DNA from: Mesorhizobium_L sp035547755
GTDB lineage: Bacteria; Pseudomonadota; Alphaproteobacteria; Rhizobiales; Rhizobiaceae
Length of the DNA stretch: 64,000 nt
Reading direction: 5' to 3'
Assembly (NCBI GenBank): GCA_035547755.1
Contig: DASZUG010000099.1
Coordinates: 1-64,000 of the forward strand
In this document: one piece after another, positions 16,453 through 25,286 of the stretch
How the letters are laid out: every line of letters begins with the position of its first letter
Position numbering within the stretch: the first letter of the stretch is position 1
Made by a program: the position numbers and the translations under genes
Notes under the pieces: generated by a model
Database searches by the model: none
What the model was told of the DNA's origin: nothing
Seen by the model: the letters and a program-made list of their open reading frames with translations, nothing else

Positions 16453-17433
16453 ATGATCAGCGGACTGCCCTTTGACGACTTTCGCTCGCTCCTTGCGAAT
16501 TTGGGCCCGCTCGATGCCGCGGCCGCCGAAATGGCAGCGGCCGAGTTCCGGCAGGCGGGCGGCGATAGGAATTCCCCAGCGACTCTGGAAGGGATCGCCG
16601 CATGGCTCGCCGGATCGAGCGGCCGCGCCATGCCTGCGGTCAGGCGGCCTGTTCTGGCGATCTTCGCCGGCAATCATGGCGTCGCGGCTGAAGGTGTATC
16701 GCCACGGCCGCAGAGCGCGACCGCGGAAGAGGTGGCGCTTTGCGGCAGCGGCGGTGCGGCCGTCAACCGCCTCTGCGCCGTCGGCGATCTCGGCCTGAAA
16801 GTGCTCGATCTGGCGCTCGACCTTCCGACCGGGAACATCAGCCGTGAAGCCGCCTTCGACGAGCGGACGGCAGCGGCCACCATGGCTTTCGGCATGGAGG
16901 CGATCGCCGGCGGCGCCGACCTTCTCGGCATAGGCGATTTCGGCGTCGGCAATTCGACCGTGGCGGCGGCCGTCGCGGCCGCGCTTTTCGGCGGCCAGGC
17001 CGCGGACTGGGTTGGCGCAGGATCCGGTGCGGACGAAGCGATGATCGCGCGGAAAGCCGCCATGGTCGATCGCGCGCTTGCCTGCCACGCCGGGCACTTC
17101 GGCGATCCGCTGGAAGTCCTGCGGCGGCTCGGAGGGCGCGAATTCGCTGCCATAGCGGGGGCCGTAGTGGCTGCGAGAATGGAGAAAATACCGGTGATCC
17201 TGGACGGCTATGCCGCGATGGCTGCCGCGGCGGTGCTCCATGCCGCCAATCCGGCTGCGCTCGATCATTGCAGGCTCGCTTCAACCCCGATCGAACCGGC
17301 ACAGGCGAAGCTGGCGGCGCTCATCGGCCTGAAGCCGCTGCTTGCTTTCGATGCAGGCGGTTCGGGGGGCGTCGGCGCGGCGATCGCCATGATAGCCGTC
17401 AAGAACGCACTGCTTTGCCGTCAAGCGGATTGA
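16453..17433 (+). CDS. cobT: Divergent CobT-like phosphoribosyltransferase (nicotinate-nucleotide:dimethylbenzimidazole family)
   Basis: A 326-residue member of the family that activates dimethylbenzimidazole to alpha-ribazole phosphate for the lower ligand of cobalamin. Family segments are clear: GNHGVAAEGVSPRPQ, GIGDFGVGNSTVAA and IPVILDGYAAMAAA. However, the near-invariant C-terminal MRLGEG segment with the catalytic glutamate reads DAGGSGG instead, and GIGE-type acidic motif is GIGD. No frameshift restores the motif. No other cobalamin gene is adjacent. It may be inactive or use a different base. The start is ATG 16453; an in-frame TTG at 16438 is less likely. Confidence 0.8.
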   Translation: MISGLPFDDFRSLLANLGPLDAAAAEMAAAEFRQAGGDRNSPATLEGIAAWLAGSSGRAMPAVRRPVLAIFAGNHGVAAEGVSPRPQSATAEEVALCGSGGAAVNRLCAVGDLGLKVLDLALDLPTGNISREAAFDERTAAATMAFGMEAIAGGADLLGIGDFGVGNSTVAAAVAAALFGGQAADWVGAGSGADEAMIARKAAMVDRALACHAGHFGDPLEVLRRLGGREFAAIAGAVVAARMEKIPVILDGYAAMAAAAVLHAANPAALDHCRLASTPIEPAQAKLAALIGLKPLLAFDAGGSGGVGAAIAMIAVKNALLCRQAD

Positions 17434-17451
17434 CGACCGGCAGGTGACGCT

Positions 17452-18975
17452 CTACCGCCGCGCCATCTTGCGCGGCGCTTCGGTGGGCATCGGCGGCAAC
17501 ACTTCCATGACGCGGCTTGCCGGGAAGATGGCGATGGCTTCGGTGCCCTCGCGCAATTTGGAATGGAATTCGAACGTGCCGCCATGGAGCGCCACCAGTC
17601 CCTGGACGATCGGCAGGCCGAGCCCGGTTCCCTGCTCGGCGCTTTTGATGGCGATCGTCCCCTGGCCGAAGGCGGAAAGGACGACCGGAATCTCGTCTGG
17701 CGGAACGCCGGGCCCATTATCCTTGATGGAAGCATATTGCCCGCCTCCCGCCGTCCAACCGACGCGGACGAGGATTTCGCCGCCGCTCGGCGTGAACTTG
17801 ATCGCGTTCGACAGAAGATTGAGCACGATTTGGCGCACCGCGCGCTCATCGGCGAAAAGGCGGGGAAGGTTCGGCTCGAATTGCTGGGCGACGCGGATGT
17901 TCTTCGTCCGCGCCTTCAGTTCGATGAGATGGCAGCAATCCTCCGCTACGGCGGCAAGCCCCAGCGGCTCCTCGTTCAGCTGATAGCGGCCCGCTTCGAT
18001 GCGCGACAGATCAAGGATCTCGTTGATCAGATCGAGAAGGTGCTGGCCGGAATCGTGGATGTCTCGCGCATATTCCCGGTAGGATTGGTTATCGATCCGG
18101 CCGAGCACCTCCTTTGCCATGACTTCGGAGAAGCCGAGTATGGCGTTGAGCGGGGTGCGCAATTCGTGGCTCATCGAGGCGAGGAAGCGCGATTTGGCGA
18201 GGTTGGCTTCCTCCGCCCGCCGCCGCGCCTCGTCCGACATCGATTTCGCCGTTTCGAGTTCGGCGATCAGACCATCCTTTTCGGATCGAAAAGAGAGATA
18301 CATCAGCGCCGAGCGGTTGAGATAGCTTGCGATGGAGAGGAAGAAAGGCAGCGAGGCGAAAAGCAGCGCCGCCATCAGCGCGTCGACAGGGACGGCGTAA
18401 TTCGCTGCGATGGTGGCGTAAACCGTGACGGGGAGCGCGAAAGTGACGATCATCGCATAGCGCAGCGAGGACGTGATGAGCGCAGTCGCGGCGATCGCGA
18501 TGAGGAGGATCATGGCCTTGATGATGGTGAACTGATCGACCCGGCATTCGGCACAGCCTAGCGAGGCGAAATAGGCCCAGCTGAGACCACTGCAGAAATG
18601 CGCCGAAAGGAGAGTCCGCGTTTCCGCGGCGACATTGATGGAAGCGGTCTCCATCTGCTCCACGCGACGCGCCGCCACTGCCAGAATCGCATAGAAGACC
18701 GTTGAGAAGAATGCCCAGATGAGGATGTCCGTGCCCATACCGGCGAAAAGGCCGCCGGCGGTAACGAGAAAGACCATTAGCGGGATGGCCATGGCGCTGG
18801 CGCCGACGGAACCCGCATGCAGTTTGAGGAGTTCCCTGTCGAATGCGGGATTGCCTGCCTGCAGCGAGAGACGGTCGCGCGTTTTGCGCACGGTGCGGGC
18901 CACGTCGCTGTTGCGGCGCGTCCTCGTCCGGTCGACAATGATCTTGTCCGCGGTTTGCGGTGCGTTCAGCGACAT
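17452..18975 (-). CDS. Membrane sensor histidine kinase (PleC/DivJ/PdhS-like HATPase)
   Basis: A 507-residue kinase. A hydrophobic N-terminal half (about 60-220, roughly six membrane segments in MASE-like arrangement) leads through a coiled coil to the H box SMSHELRTPLNAI (H270), N box NLLSNAIKF, G1 DNGPG and G2 GTGLGLPI. The H-box and following GFSEVMAKEVLG resemble the DivJ/PleC/PdhS cell-cycle kinases of alphaproteobacteria, but the sensor part does not identify one. No response regulator is adjacent. Its stop is 18 bp beyond the convergent cobT stop. Confidence 0.88.
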   Translation of the reverse strand: MSLNAPQTADKIIVDRTRTRRNSDVARTVRKTRDRLSLQAGNPAFDRELLKLHAGSVGASAMAIPLMVFLVTAGGLFAGMGTDILIWAFFSTVFYAILAVAARRVEQMETASINVAAETRTLLSAHFCSGLSWAYFASLGCAECRVDQFTIIKAMILLIAIAATALITSSLRYAMIVTFALPVTVYATIAANYAVPVDALMAALLFASLPFFLSIASYLNRSALMYLSFRSEKDGLIAELETAKSMSDEARRRAEEANLAKSRFLASMSHELRTPLNAILGFSEVMAKEVLGRIDNQSYREYARDIHDSGQHLLDLINEILDLSRIEAGRYQLNEEPLGLAAVAEDCCHLIELKARTKNIRVAQQFEPNLPRLFADERAVRQIVLNLLSNAIKFTPSGGEILVRVGWTAGGGQYASIKDNGPGVPPDEIPVVLSAFGQGTIAIKSAEQGTGLGLPIVQGLVALHGGTFEFHSKLREGTEAIAIFPASRVMEVLPPMPTEAPRKMARR

Positions 18976-19047
18976 TCCGCCATGACTACATGGTTACTGG
19001 TAAGAATTCGCAAACTACGTTTGAATGATTAAGAGACCCTTTTGCCG

Positions 19048-19662
19048 ATGACTGAGCGGTGGACCTATGGCCGGTTTCGGCGGTATCGCTCCGCACCGGT
19101 TTCCCCGTGGGCACGGCTCGCGGATTTCGCGGTCGCGCTCACCATTCTCGCGGTAGCCGTCTTCTTCGTTCTGCGCCTGCACAAGCTCGACGTCGAAAAA
19201 GTCGTCGGCACTCCCGTTCTTGTCGATGGCGACAGCCTGCGCGTCGGGGGAGAGCGGATCAGGCTGAAAGGGATCGATGCGCCGGAATACCGTCAGGAAT
19301 GCCGGAAGGCGGGAGAGGATTATTCCTGCGGCCATCTGGCGCGGCAAGCGCTGGAAAAGATGATCGGCGGCAATGAGATAAGCTGCAAGGGCTCGGACCG
19401 AGACCGGTATGGCCGCCTTCTTGCGGTGTGCCGGGTAAACGGCGAGAATTTGAATCTTCGCATGGTAAGGACGGGCTGGGCGGTGGCCTATGGCGACTAT
19501 CACCGCGAAGAACGCGAAGCGCGGCAGGAGAAGCTTGGTCTTTGGGTCGGAACATTCGAGCAGCCGCGCCAATGGCGACGCGACCATCGCACTTCCGACG
19601 ACAAGCGCAAAGCGCAAGTGAATTTTCTTTCTTGGCTTCGCGAATTCTTTCGGATGAAGTGA
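19048..19662 (+). CDS. Thermonuclease-like (SNase domain) protein, membrane anchored
   Basis: A 204-residue protein. A single hydrophobic segment at about 23-42 is followed by a staphylococcal-nuclease fold: VVGTPVLVDGDSLRVGG, RLKGIDAPEYRQEC and DRDRYGRLLAVC carry the calcium and catalytic positions (D, E, R). Likely exported or anchored facing the periplasm. The ATG at 19048 is preferred to the TTG two codons before it. It is monocistronic and divergent from the sensor kinase. Confidence 0.87.
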   Translation: MTERWTYGRFRRYRSAPVSPWARLADFAVALTILAVAVFFVLRLHKLDVEKVVGTPVLVDGDSLRVGGERIRLKGIDAPEYRQECRKAGEDYSCGHLARQALEKMIGGNEISCKGSDRDRYGRLLAVCRVNGENLNLRMVRTGWAVAYGDYHREEREARQEKLGLWVGTFEQPRQWRRDHRTSDDKRKAQVNFLSWLREFFRMK

Positions 19663-19715
19663 GATGGGGGCTATAAAGGCGGCCGCGACATTATTTTGCA
19701 GGATGCTGAGAGCAG

Positions 19716-20327
19716 ATGAAACTTTTCGACGGCGGACGTGCGCCCAACCCGAGGCGTGTCAGGGTTTTTCTGGCGGAGAAGAGCATCGAGGTGCCCCTGG
19801 TGCCGATCGACATGGGCGCGCTCGAACACAAATCGTCCGAGGTGACATCGCGCAATCCGCTCCAGCGTCTTCCGGTGCTTGAACTGGATGATGGCACGGT
19901 TATCACGGAATCCGTCGCCATCTGCCGCTATTTCGAGGAATTGTATCCGGAACCGCCGCTTTTCGGCGCTGGAGCGCTTGGCAAGGCTCTGGTGGAGATG
20001 TGGCAGCGGCGGATGGAATTGACCTTCATGTTCGCGGTGCAACAGGCGTTCCGTCATATCCATCCGGCCATGAAGGGATGGGAAGTGCCGCAAATTCCCG
20101 AATGGGGAGAGGCCAACAAGCCGAAGGCGCTCGATTTCCTCGCGCTTCTTGACCGCGAATTGGCGGGCAGGGAATTCATTGCCGGTGACGCCTATTCGAT
20201 AGCCGACATTACCGGCATGATCGCCGTGGATTTCATGAAGCCGGCGCGCATCCAGATGCCCGAGCATCTCTTGAACGTCCGGCGCTGGTACGAGGCCGTT
20301 TCCTCTCGGCCAAGCGCCAAGGCCTGA
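19716..20327 (+). CDS. Glutathione S-transferase family protein
   Basis: A 203-residue GST. The N-terminal thioredoxin-like domain has RNPLQRLPVLELDDG and the glutathione-binding ITESVAICRYF; the C-terminal helical domain has the capping segment YSIADITGMIAVDF. The conjugated substrate is unknown. It is followed 13 bp later by the DNA glycosylase gene on the same strand and may be co-transcribed. Confidence 0.88.
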   Translation: MKLFDGGRAPNPRRVRVFLAEKSIEVPLVPIDMGALEHKSSEVTSRNPLQRLPVLELDDGTVITESVAICRYFEELYPEPPLFGAGALGKALVEMWQRRMELTFMFAVQQAFRHIHPAMKGWEVPQIPEWGEANKPKALDFLALLDRELAGREFIAGDAYSIADITGMIAVDFMKPARIQMPEHLLNVRRWYEAVSSRPSAKA

Positions 20328-20339
20328 GCAATTTCAGAA

Positions 20340-20954
20340 GTGAACACCGAACTTGATGATCTTGCCCGGCAAGCCCGCGCCTGCCGTCTGTGCCGCGACA
20401 GTCCGAGCGGCCTCCCGCTTCCGCATGAGCCCAGGCCCGTCTTCACCGTTTCCACCAAAGCGCGGATATTGATCGCGAGCCAGGCGCCGGGCGTAAAGGT
20501 CAACGAGAGCGGAAAACCTTTCACCGACCGGTCCGGCGATCGCCTGCGCGAATGGATGGCTGTCTCCTCGGAGGAATTCTACGATCCCGATCTCGTCGCC
20601 ATCTTGCCGATGGGCTTCTGCTTTCCCGGCAATGATCGTCATGGCGGCGACCTGCCGCCGCGGCGCGAATGCGCGCCCAGATGGCGCGCCGATATGCTCG
20701 CGCTGATGCCGCAGATCGATCTCATCCTGCTGATCGGCCGATATGCGCAAAACTGGCATCTGGGGAAGGCGAGGGGTGCTTCGCTGAGTGAGACGGTTGG
20801 GGAGTGGCGGCTGCACATGCGCCGCAACATCATGCCCCTGCCGCATCCCTCATGGCGCAATACGGCCTGGCTGAAGCGCAATCCGTGGTTCGAAACGGAA
20901 TTGCTGCCGGTCCTCAGGAAGGAAATCCGTGACCGGATTTCCCCTCCAGAATAG
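20340..20954 (+). CDS. Uracil-DNA glycosylase family protein
   Basis: A 204-residue member of the uracil-DNA glycosylase superfamily. Motif A appears as ASQAPGVKVNESGKPFTDRSG-like sequence around residues 42-62, and motif B as PLPHPSWRN (HPS). Cysteines C-R-L-C near the N-terminus, with later cysteines, suggest an iron-sulfur cluster as in family 4/5-like enzymes. The start is GTG at 20340. The exact base specificity cannot be told; many such short homologues are uncharacterised. Confidence 0.83.
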   Translation: MNTELDDLARQARACRLCRDSPSGLPLPHEPRPVFTVSTKARILIASQAPGVKVNESGKPFTDRSGDRLREWMAVSSEEFYDPDLVAILPMGFCFPGNDRHGGDLPPRRECAPRWRADMLALMPQIDLILLIGRYAQNWHLGKARGASLSETVGEWRLHMRRNIMPLPHPSWRNTAWLKRNPWFETELLPVLRKEIRDRISPPE

Positions 20955-21021
20955 AAAGCGTCGGTGCGGAACGGGCCGTCGCGAGGAATTTCTTTCTTGT
21001 GAAGAAGGGGGGATTTCCGCC

Positions 21022-21041
21022 AGAATAGGGAAAAATATTCT
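21022..21041. promoter_or_regulatory. Inverted repeat upstream of the Lrp-type regulator
   Basis: AGAATA at 21022-21027 and TATTCT at 21036-21041 form a 6-bp inverted repeat with an A-rich 8-bp centre, 12 bp before the regulator start. This geometry suits an autoregulatory Lrp/AsnC operator. Prediction only. Confidence 0.4.
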
Positions 21042-21053
21042 CTCGGAGCCTCC

Positions 21054-21545
21054 ATGGACCGCCTGGATCGGAAAATTCTTCGCCTTCTGCAGGAAGATGC
21101 GACCCTCGCTGTTGCCGACGTCGCGAAAAAGGTCGGCCTGTCGACGACGCCCTGCTGGCGGCGCATCCAGAAACTCGAGGAGGAAGGCGTCATCAAGCGC
21201 AGGGTGGCCGTGCTCGATCCGGTCCGCATTAATGCGCGGGTGAATGTCTTCGTCTCGATCCGGACGAGTTCGCATTCCAACGAATGGCTGCGGCGCTTCT
21301 CCGAAGTCGTGCAGGAATTCCCCGAAGTGGTGGAATTCTATCGCATGAGCGGCGAGGTCGATTATCTGCTGCGTGTCGTGGTGCCGGACATCGCCGCCTA
21401 CGACGCCTTCTACAAGCGCCTTATCGCGAAGATCGAGATCCGCGACGTCTCCTCGGCCTTCGCCATGGAGCAGATCAAATACACGACCGAAATGCCGCTC
21501 GACTACATGATGCTGGAAAAGGAATCCAACGCTTCGGCGGCGTGA
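21054..21545 (+). CDS. Lrp/AsnC-family transcriptional regulator
   Basis: A 163-residue regulator with an N-terminal helix-turn-helix (DRKILRLLQEDATLAVADVA and KVGLSTTPCWRRIQKL) and a C-terminal RAM ligand-binding domain (EFYRMSGEVDYLLRVVV). The family senses amino acids and forms octamers. ATG at 21054 has CGGAG upstream. No amino-acid pathway gene is adjacent on the same strand; the 3-hydroxyisobutyrate dehydrogenase-like gene is convergent. Confidence 0.92.
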   Translation: MDRLDRKILRLLQEDATLAVADVAKKVGLSTTPCWRRIQKLEEEGVIKRRVAVLDPVRINARVNVFVSIRTSSHSNEWLRRFSEVVQEFPEVVEFYRMSGEVDYLLRVVVPDIAAYDAFYKRLIAKIEIRDVSSAFAMEQIKYTTEMPLDYMMLEKESNASAA

Positions 21546-21553
21546 GAGGCTCG

Positions 21554-21597
21554 GTGCGTCCTTCGAGGCTCGCTTTGCTCGCGCCTCAGGATGAGGA
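21554..21597 (+). repeat. 44-bp interspersed palindromic repeat, copy 1 (left arm)
   Basis: Starts GTGCGTCCTTCGAGGC and ends CCTCAGGATGAGGA. It pairs, with few mismatches, with the inverted copy at 21669-21715. Both lie between the convergent Lrp and dehydrogenase genes. The same 44-bp repeat recurs at 31487-31530. Confidence 0.8.
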
Positions 21598-21668
21598 GCG
21601 CTATGCAAGGCTCCTCCGATACTGAACGGTTGCGCTGAACCCTTGTGCGGAACTGTTGGCGCCGACCT

Positions 21669-21715
21669 TCCTCATCCTGAGGTGCTCGCCCGAAGGGCGA
21701 GCCTCGAAGGACGCA
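21669..21715 (-). repeat. 44-bp interspersed palindromic repeat, copy 2 (right arm)
   Basis: Inverted copy of the repeat at 21554-21597. Its own centre forms a perfect hairpin, GCTCGCCC-GAA-GGGCGAGC. It ends 32 bp before the stop of the leftward dehydrogenase gene. Confidence 0.8.
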
Positions 21716-21746
21716 GTGCGGTGGCGAAGGCCCGACGTCTGCGTCG

Positions 21747-22616
21747 TCACTTCTCCAGCCTTGCCAGCAGCGAGGACGTATCCCAGCGCCTGCCGCCCAT
21801 CTCCTGCACGTCCTTGTAGAACTGATCGACCAGCGCGGTAAGCGGCAGTTTCGCGCCGCTGCGGTTCGCCTCGGCGAGGCAGATGCCGAGATCCTTGCGC
21901 ATCCAGTCCACCGCGAAGCCGTAATCGTACTTGCCCTCGTTCATCGTCTTGTGGCGGTTCTCCATCTGCCAGGAGCCGGCAGCACCCTTGGAGATGACCT
22001 CCACCACCTTCTCGATGTCGAGTCCCGCCTTCTTGCCGAAATGGATGCCTTCGGCGAGACCTTGCACGATACCGGCGATGCAGATCTGGTTGATCATCTT
22101 GGTCAGTTGGCCGGAGCCGGCCGGTCCCATCAGGCCGATCATGCGCGCATAGGCGTCGATCACCGGCTTCGCCTTGTCGAAGGTCGCCTGTTCGCCGCCC
22201 ACCATGACGGTAAGGACGCCGTTCTCCGCGCCGGCCTGTCCGCCGGAAACGGGAGCATCGAGAAAGCCGAAACCGCTCTTTTTCGCGGCGGCATCGAGTT
22301 CGCGCGCGATCTCGGCGGAAGCCGTCGTGTTGTCGATGAAGATCGAACCGGCCTTCATCGCCTTGAAGGCGCCGTCCTCGCCGAGCGTCACCTGCCGGAG
22401 ATCGTCGTCATTGCCGACACAGGAAAAGACGAAATCCTGCCCTTCGGCCGCGGCCTTGGGGGTAGGGGCACTCTTGCCCCCGTGCTCCGCAACCCATTTC
22501 TCCGCCTTCGCCGTGGTGCGGTTGTAGACGGTGACCTCATGGCCGCCCTTGTGCTTCAGATGCGCGGCCATGGGGTAGCCCATGACGCCGAGGCCGAGAA
22601 ACGCGACTTTTGCCAT
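21747..22616 (-). CDS. NAD(P)-dependent 3-hydroxyisobutyrate dehydrogenase-family oxidoreductase
   Basis: A 289-residue beta-hydroxyacid dehydrogenase. It has the Rossmann motif FLGLGVMGYPMA, the substrate-binding DAPVSGGQAGAENG, and the catalytic lysine in GSGQLTKMINQ. Typical substrates are 3-hydroxyisobutyrate, tartronate semialdehyde or short aldehydes, and the sequence does not decide. ATG at 22616 begins MAKVAFLGLG; an extension to 22679 is not supported. Confidence 0.9.
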   Translation of the reverse strand: MAKVAFLGLGVMGYPMAAHLKHKGGHEVTVYNRTTAKAEKWVAEHGGKSAPTPKAAAEGQDFVFSCVGNDDDLRQVTLGEDGAFKAMKAGSIFIDNTTASAEIARELDAAAKKSGFGFLDAPVSGGQAGAENGVLTVMVGGEQATFDKAKPVIDAYARMIGLMGPAGSGQLTKMINQICIAGIVQGLAEGIHFGKKAGLDIEKVVEVISKGAAGSWQMENRHKTMNEGKYDYGFAVDWMRKDLGICLAEANRSGAKLPLTALVDQFYKDVQEMGGRRWDTSSLLARLEK

Positions 22617-22730
22617 GATTCGTCCAATCCTTCTCAAATGCTGTTCGACGGCCCGCCGGCATCGGCGGCGGCTTGCCATTCGTCTATGCCATATGCCGGG
22701 GGCGTCAAGCTTATGCCGCGGGAACCTCGA

Positions 22731-23246
22731 TCAGCCGCCCTGTTTCAGACCGACCATCCGCTCGATCAGGTCGGCCATGCCCGCTATGTCGTTGATGTCG
22801 AAGACCGGTAGGGTCCCGCCCGCGATCGGGTGATCCGACGCGATTGCGACGATGTTGGGATCGCCGGGCGCAAGCGGCTCTTGGCTTCTCGCTTCAGCGC
22901 GCCTTGCCTCGATCTTCTTGTGACTATCGCGCTTATAGCCTTCGACGAGCACGATATCGGAGGGAGAAAGGCGGGCAAGGATGTTCTCAAGACGCGGCTC
23001 CGCCTCGTCGCGCAGTTCGTGCATCAGCGCCCAGCGCCTGTCGGAGACGATCGCGACTTCCCGCGCGCCAGCCCGGCGGTGGCGGAAAGAATCGGTGCCT
23101 TCCTTGTCGATGTCGAAATCATGATGCGCGTGCTTCACCGTCGCGACCGTAAAGCCGCGCCGGGTCAGTTCGGAGACCAGCGCCTCGACCAGCGTCGTCT
23201 TGCCGGAATTCTTCCAGCCCGTCACCCCGAAGACGTTTCTGTTCAC
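22731..23246 (-). CDS. mobB: Molybdopterin-guanine dinucleotide biosynthesis protein MobB
   Basis: A 171-residue GTP-binding protein with a Walker A motif GWKNSGKTTL at 10-19 and the family segments VKHAHHDFDIDKEGTDS, HRRAGA and VLVEGYKRD. It assists MobA in attaching GMP to molybdopterin. Its ATG overlaps the mobA stop by 4 bp, so the two are coupled in a mobA-mobB operon. Confidence 0.94.
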   Translation of the reverse strand: MNRNVFGVTGWKNSGKTTLVEALVSELTRRGFTVATVKHAHHDFDIDKEGTDSFRHRRAGAREVAIVSDRRWALMHELRDEAEPRLENILARLSPSDIVLVEGYKRDSHKKIEARRAEARSQEPLAPGDPNIVAIASDHPIAGGTLPVFDINDIAGMADLIERMVGLKQGG

Positions 23247-23872
23247 CGATACCGTTCCCGAAAAAGTGTCTCGGCCTTAGCCAGATCCTCAGGGGTGTTG
23301 ATATTGAAAAACGGGTCCGCCGTCATCGTCCCAAATGTCTCAAGCGGATAGTCCTGTTCGACAGCGTGGTGGCTCGCGGCGAAGGCGGCGACGCTGCGAT
23401 CGTTCTTTTCCGTCAGGAAGGTGGAGAGCGGATCCCTCAGGGAAAGGGGCCACAGGGCGAACACGGGATGGCGACGGCCGCCGGAACAGGCGATGACGAT
23501 CCTGTCCAACCGCCCTTTCGTGGCGTTTGCCAATTCGGCGACAAGGTTGTCGGGAAAAAAGGGCGTGTCGCCAGCCACCGATACCAGCGCCTTCACTCCA
23601 TCCTTTTGCCGCGCCCATTCCATCCCTGCGAGAACGCCGGCAAGCGGGCCTGCGAAACCCTCTATCGTGTCGGAAACGACAGGCAGTCCGAAAGAACGGA
23701 GACGCGCCGGGTCGCCATTGGCATTGAGGGCTATCGGCCCGACCTGCCGCCCCAGTCCGCTGATGACATGGGAAAGCAACGGCCGGCCGCCCAGGACAAG
23801 CAGTGTTTTGTCGCCGCCACCCATGCGCCGGGAGAGACCGCCCGCGAGAATGACGCCCGCAATGCCATCCAT
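23243..23872 (-). CDS. mobA: Molybdenum cofactor guanylyltransferase MobA
   Basis: A 209-residue nucleotidyltransferase that transfers GMP from GTP to molybdopterin. The signature GVILAGGLSRRMGGGDKTLL is at the N-terminus, followed by DTIEGFAGPLAGVLAGM and VAGDTPFFP. ATG at 23872 is chosen because GGAGAG lies 8 bp upstream and the length fits MobA; in-frame ATGs at 23878 and further upstream are less likely. It heads the mobA-mobB operon. Confidence 0.94.
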   Translation of the reverse strand: MDGIAGVILAGGLSRRMGGGDKTLLVLGGRPLLSHVISGLGRQVGPIALNANGDPARLRSFGLPVVSDTIEGFAGPLAGVLAGMEWARQKDGVKALVSVAGDTPFFPDNLVAELANATKGRLDRIVIACSGGRRHPVFALWPLSLRDPLSTFLTEKNDRSVAAFAASHHAVEQDYPLETFGTMTADPFFNINTPEDLAKAETLFRERYR

Positions 23873-24044
23873 CGTCATCTCTCCGTTTGCGCCGGCTGCC
23901 TTCGTGTCCGACAAAAGCTCCTTATGCGTTTCCATCAGCCGAAGAGATAGGTCCAACCTATCGCTTTTCCGTGAAAACGGCCATCTTGTGCCCATCGAGC
24001 AGAGCGCCTAATCCTTGAGTTCGATCAAGGAAAATCGAACCGAA

Positions 24045-24989
24045 ATGCGCCGCCTCCCTCCCTTGAACGCACTCCGAGCCTTCGAAGTCGCAGCCCGTCA
24101 TATGAGTTTTCAGAAGGCGGCGGAAGAGTTGAGCGTCACGCCGTCGGCGCTTTCCTACCAGATTCGCCAACTGGAAAATTTTCTGCAGGTGGATCTGTTC
24201 GAACGGCTCAACCGCGCCGTGCGGCTGACGGAAGCGGGTCAGCGGATCGCGCCGGGCGTGCGTGACGCTTTCGAGCGCCTCGCCGACGCAATGGAGCGCC
24301 TGAAAAGCGCGCCGCCAGCGAACGTCCTGACGGTTTCGACCGGCCCCGCCTTCGCCGCGAAATGGCTGACGCCACGCCTTCACAAATTTCTGGAGCGTCA
24401 TCCGGAGATCGATATCCGCATATCGGCGAATCTGAAGCTGGCGGATTTCCATAGTGACGAGGTCGATGTGGCGATCCGCTTTGGAGCGGGCAAGTATACC
24501 GGGCTTCATGCAGAAGCGCTGGCGGACGAATATGTGCTTCCTCTCGTCAGTCCGAAACTGCTGGAAGAATTTGGCGGCAAATTCGAGCCGCACGATCTCT
24601 CCCGGCTGACCCTTCTTCATGATGATTCCGCCAATTTCCTTTCGAACGCAGCGAACTGGACGGAATGGCTGCGCCTTGCCCGCATCGAGAATATCGACAC
24701 CTCCCGCGGTTTGCACTTCAGCCACGCGGACCATGCGTTGGAAGCGGCGCTCGACGGTGCCGGCATCGTTCTGGGGCGCCTGACGCTCGCCGTCAGGGAT
24801 ATTGCGCTTGGTCGACTTGTTGCCCCGTTCGATCTGATGCTGCGGGCGCAGGCCGCTTTCTTCTTCTGCTGTCTGTCCGCCCGCGTGGAAGAAGCGAAGA
24901 TCAGGGCGTTCCGAACATTCCTTTTCAATGAAATTCAGGAAGAGCGAGCCTTCCTGGAGACATTTTTGCAGGGTAAGAGACGGGTCTGA
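24045..24989 (+). CDS. LysR-family regulator (GcvA-like)
   Basis: A 314-residue LysR regulator. It begins RRLPPLNALRAFEVAARHMS, typical of the GcvA subgroup, with the helix-turn-helix FQKAAEELSVTPSALSYQI, and an effector domain (TVSTGPAFAAKWLTPRL; VDVAIRFGAGKYTGL). GcvA relatives control glycine cleavage, beta-lactamase or other genes; the target here is unknown. It is divergent from mobA. ATG at 24045 is preferred to TTG 24015. Confidence 0.92.
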   Translation: MRRLPPLNALRAFEVAARHMSFQKAAEELSVTPSALSYQIRQLENFLQVDLFERLNRAVRLTEAGQRIAPGVRDAFERLADAMERLKSAPPANVLTVSTGPAFAAKWLTPRLHKFLERHPEIDIRISANLKLADFHSDEVDVAIRFGAGKYTGLHAEALADEYVLPLVSPKLLEEFGGKFEPHDLSRLTLLHDDSANFLSNAANWTEWLRLARIENIDTSRGLHFSHADHALEAALDGAGIVLGRLTLAVRDIALGRLVAPFDLMLRAQAAFFFCCLSARVEEAKIRAFRTFLFNEIQEERAFLETFLQGKRRV

Positions 24990-25286
24990 TTGCTGCCGAT
25001 ATGCAGGCAGGCGGCTGTTACATTCGGCTATGACAATACCGCCATTGTGACAGGAACGACCATATCTGATGGTGACATATCCTGTTCCCGTGTTGCCGCC
25101 GCGCCTCACCTTGGAGGCAATGCAACATTCCCTTAACTGGGTTATGGTAAAAATCGATTGAAAAAAATAGGACCGATGTGACCTTTAGGCAGGGCAACAA
25201 ATAATCGGGTGATTCGGGCATTGGCGCTGGGGCAGCGAAGAGCGGATGGAGTTGACGGGCGGTGGCGGAAGGCCGCAGCCGAGGAG
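24990..25286 (+). other. Non-coding stretch before the ABC transporter gene
   Basis: No supported gene. An in-frame GTG at 25209 would extend the transporter by 26 residues, but it has no ribosome-binding site. The segment has an AT-rich tract around 25140-25170, probably the promoter region. Confidence 0.4.
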
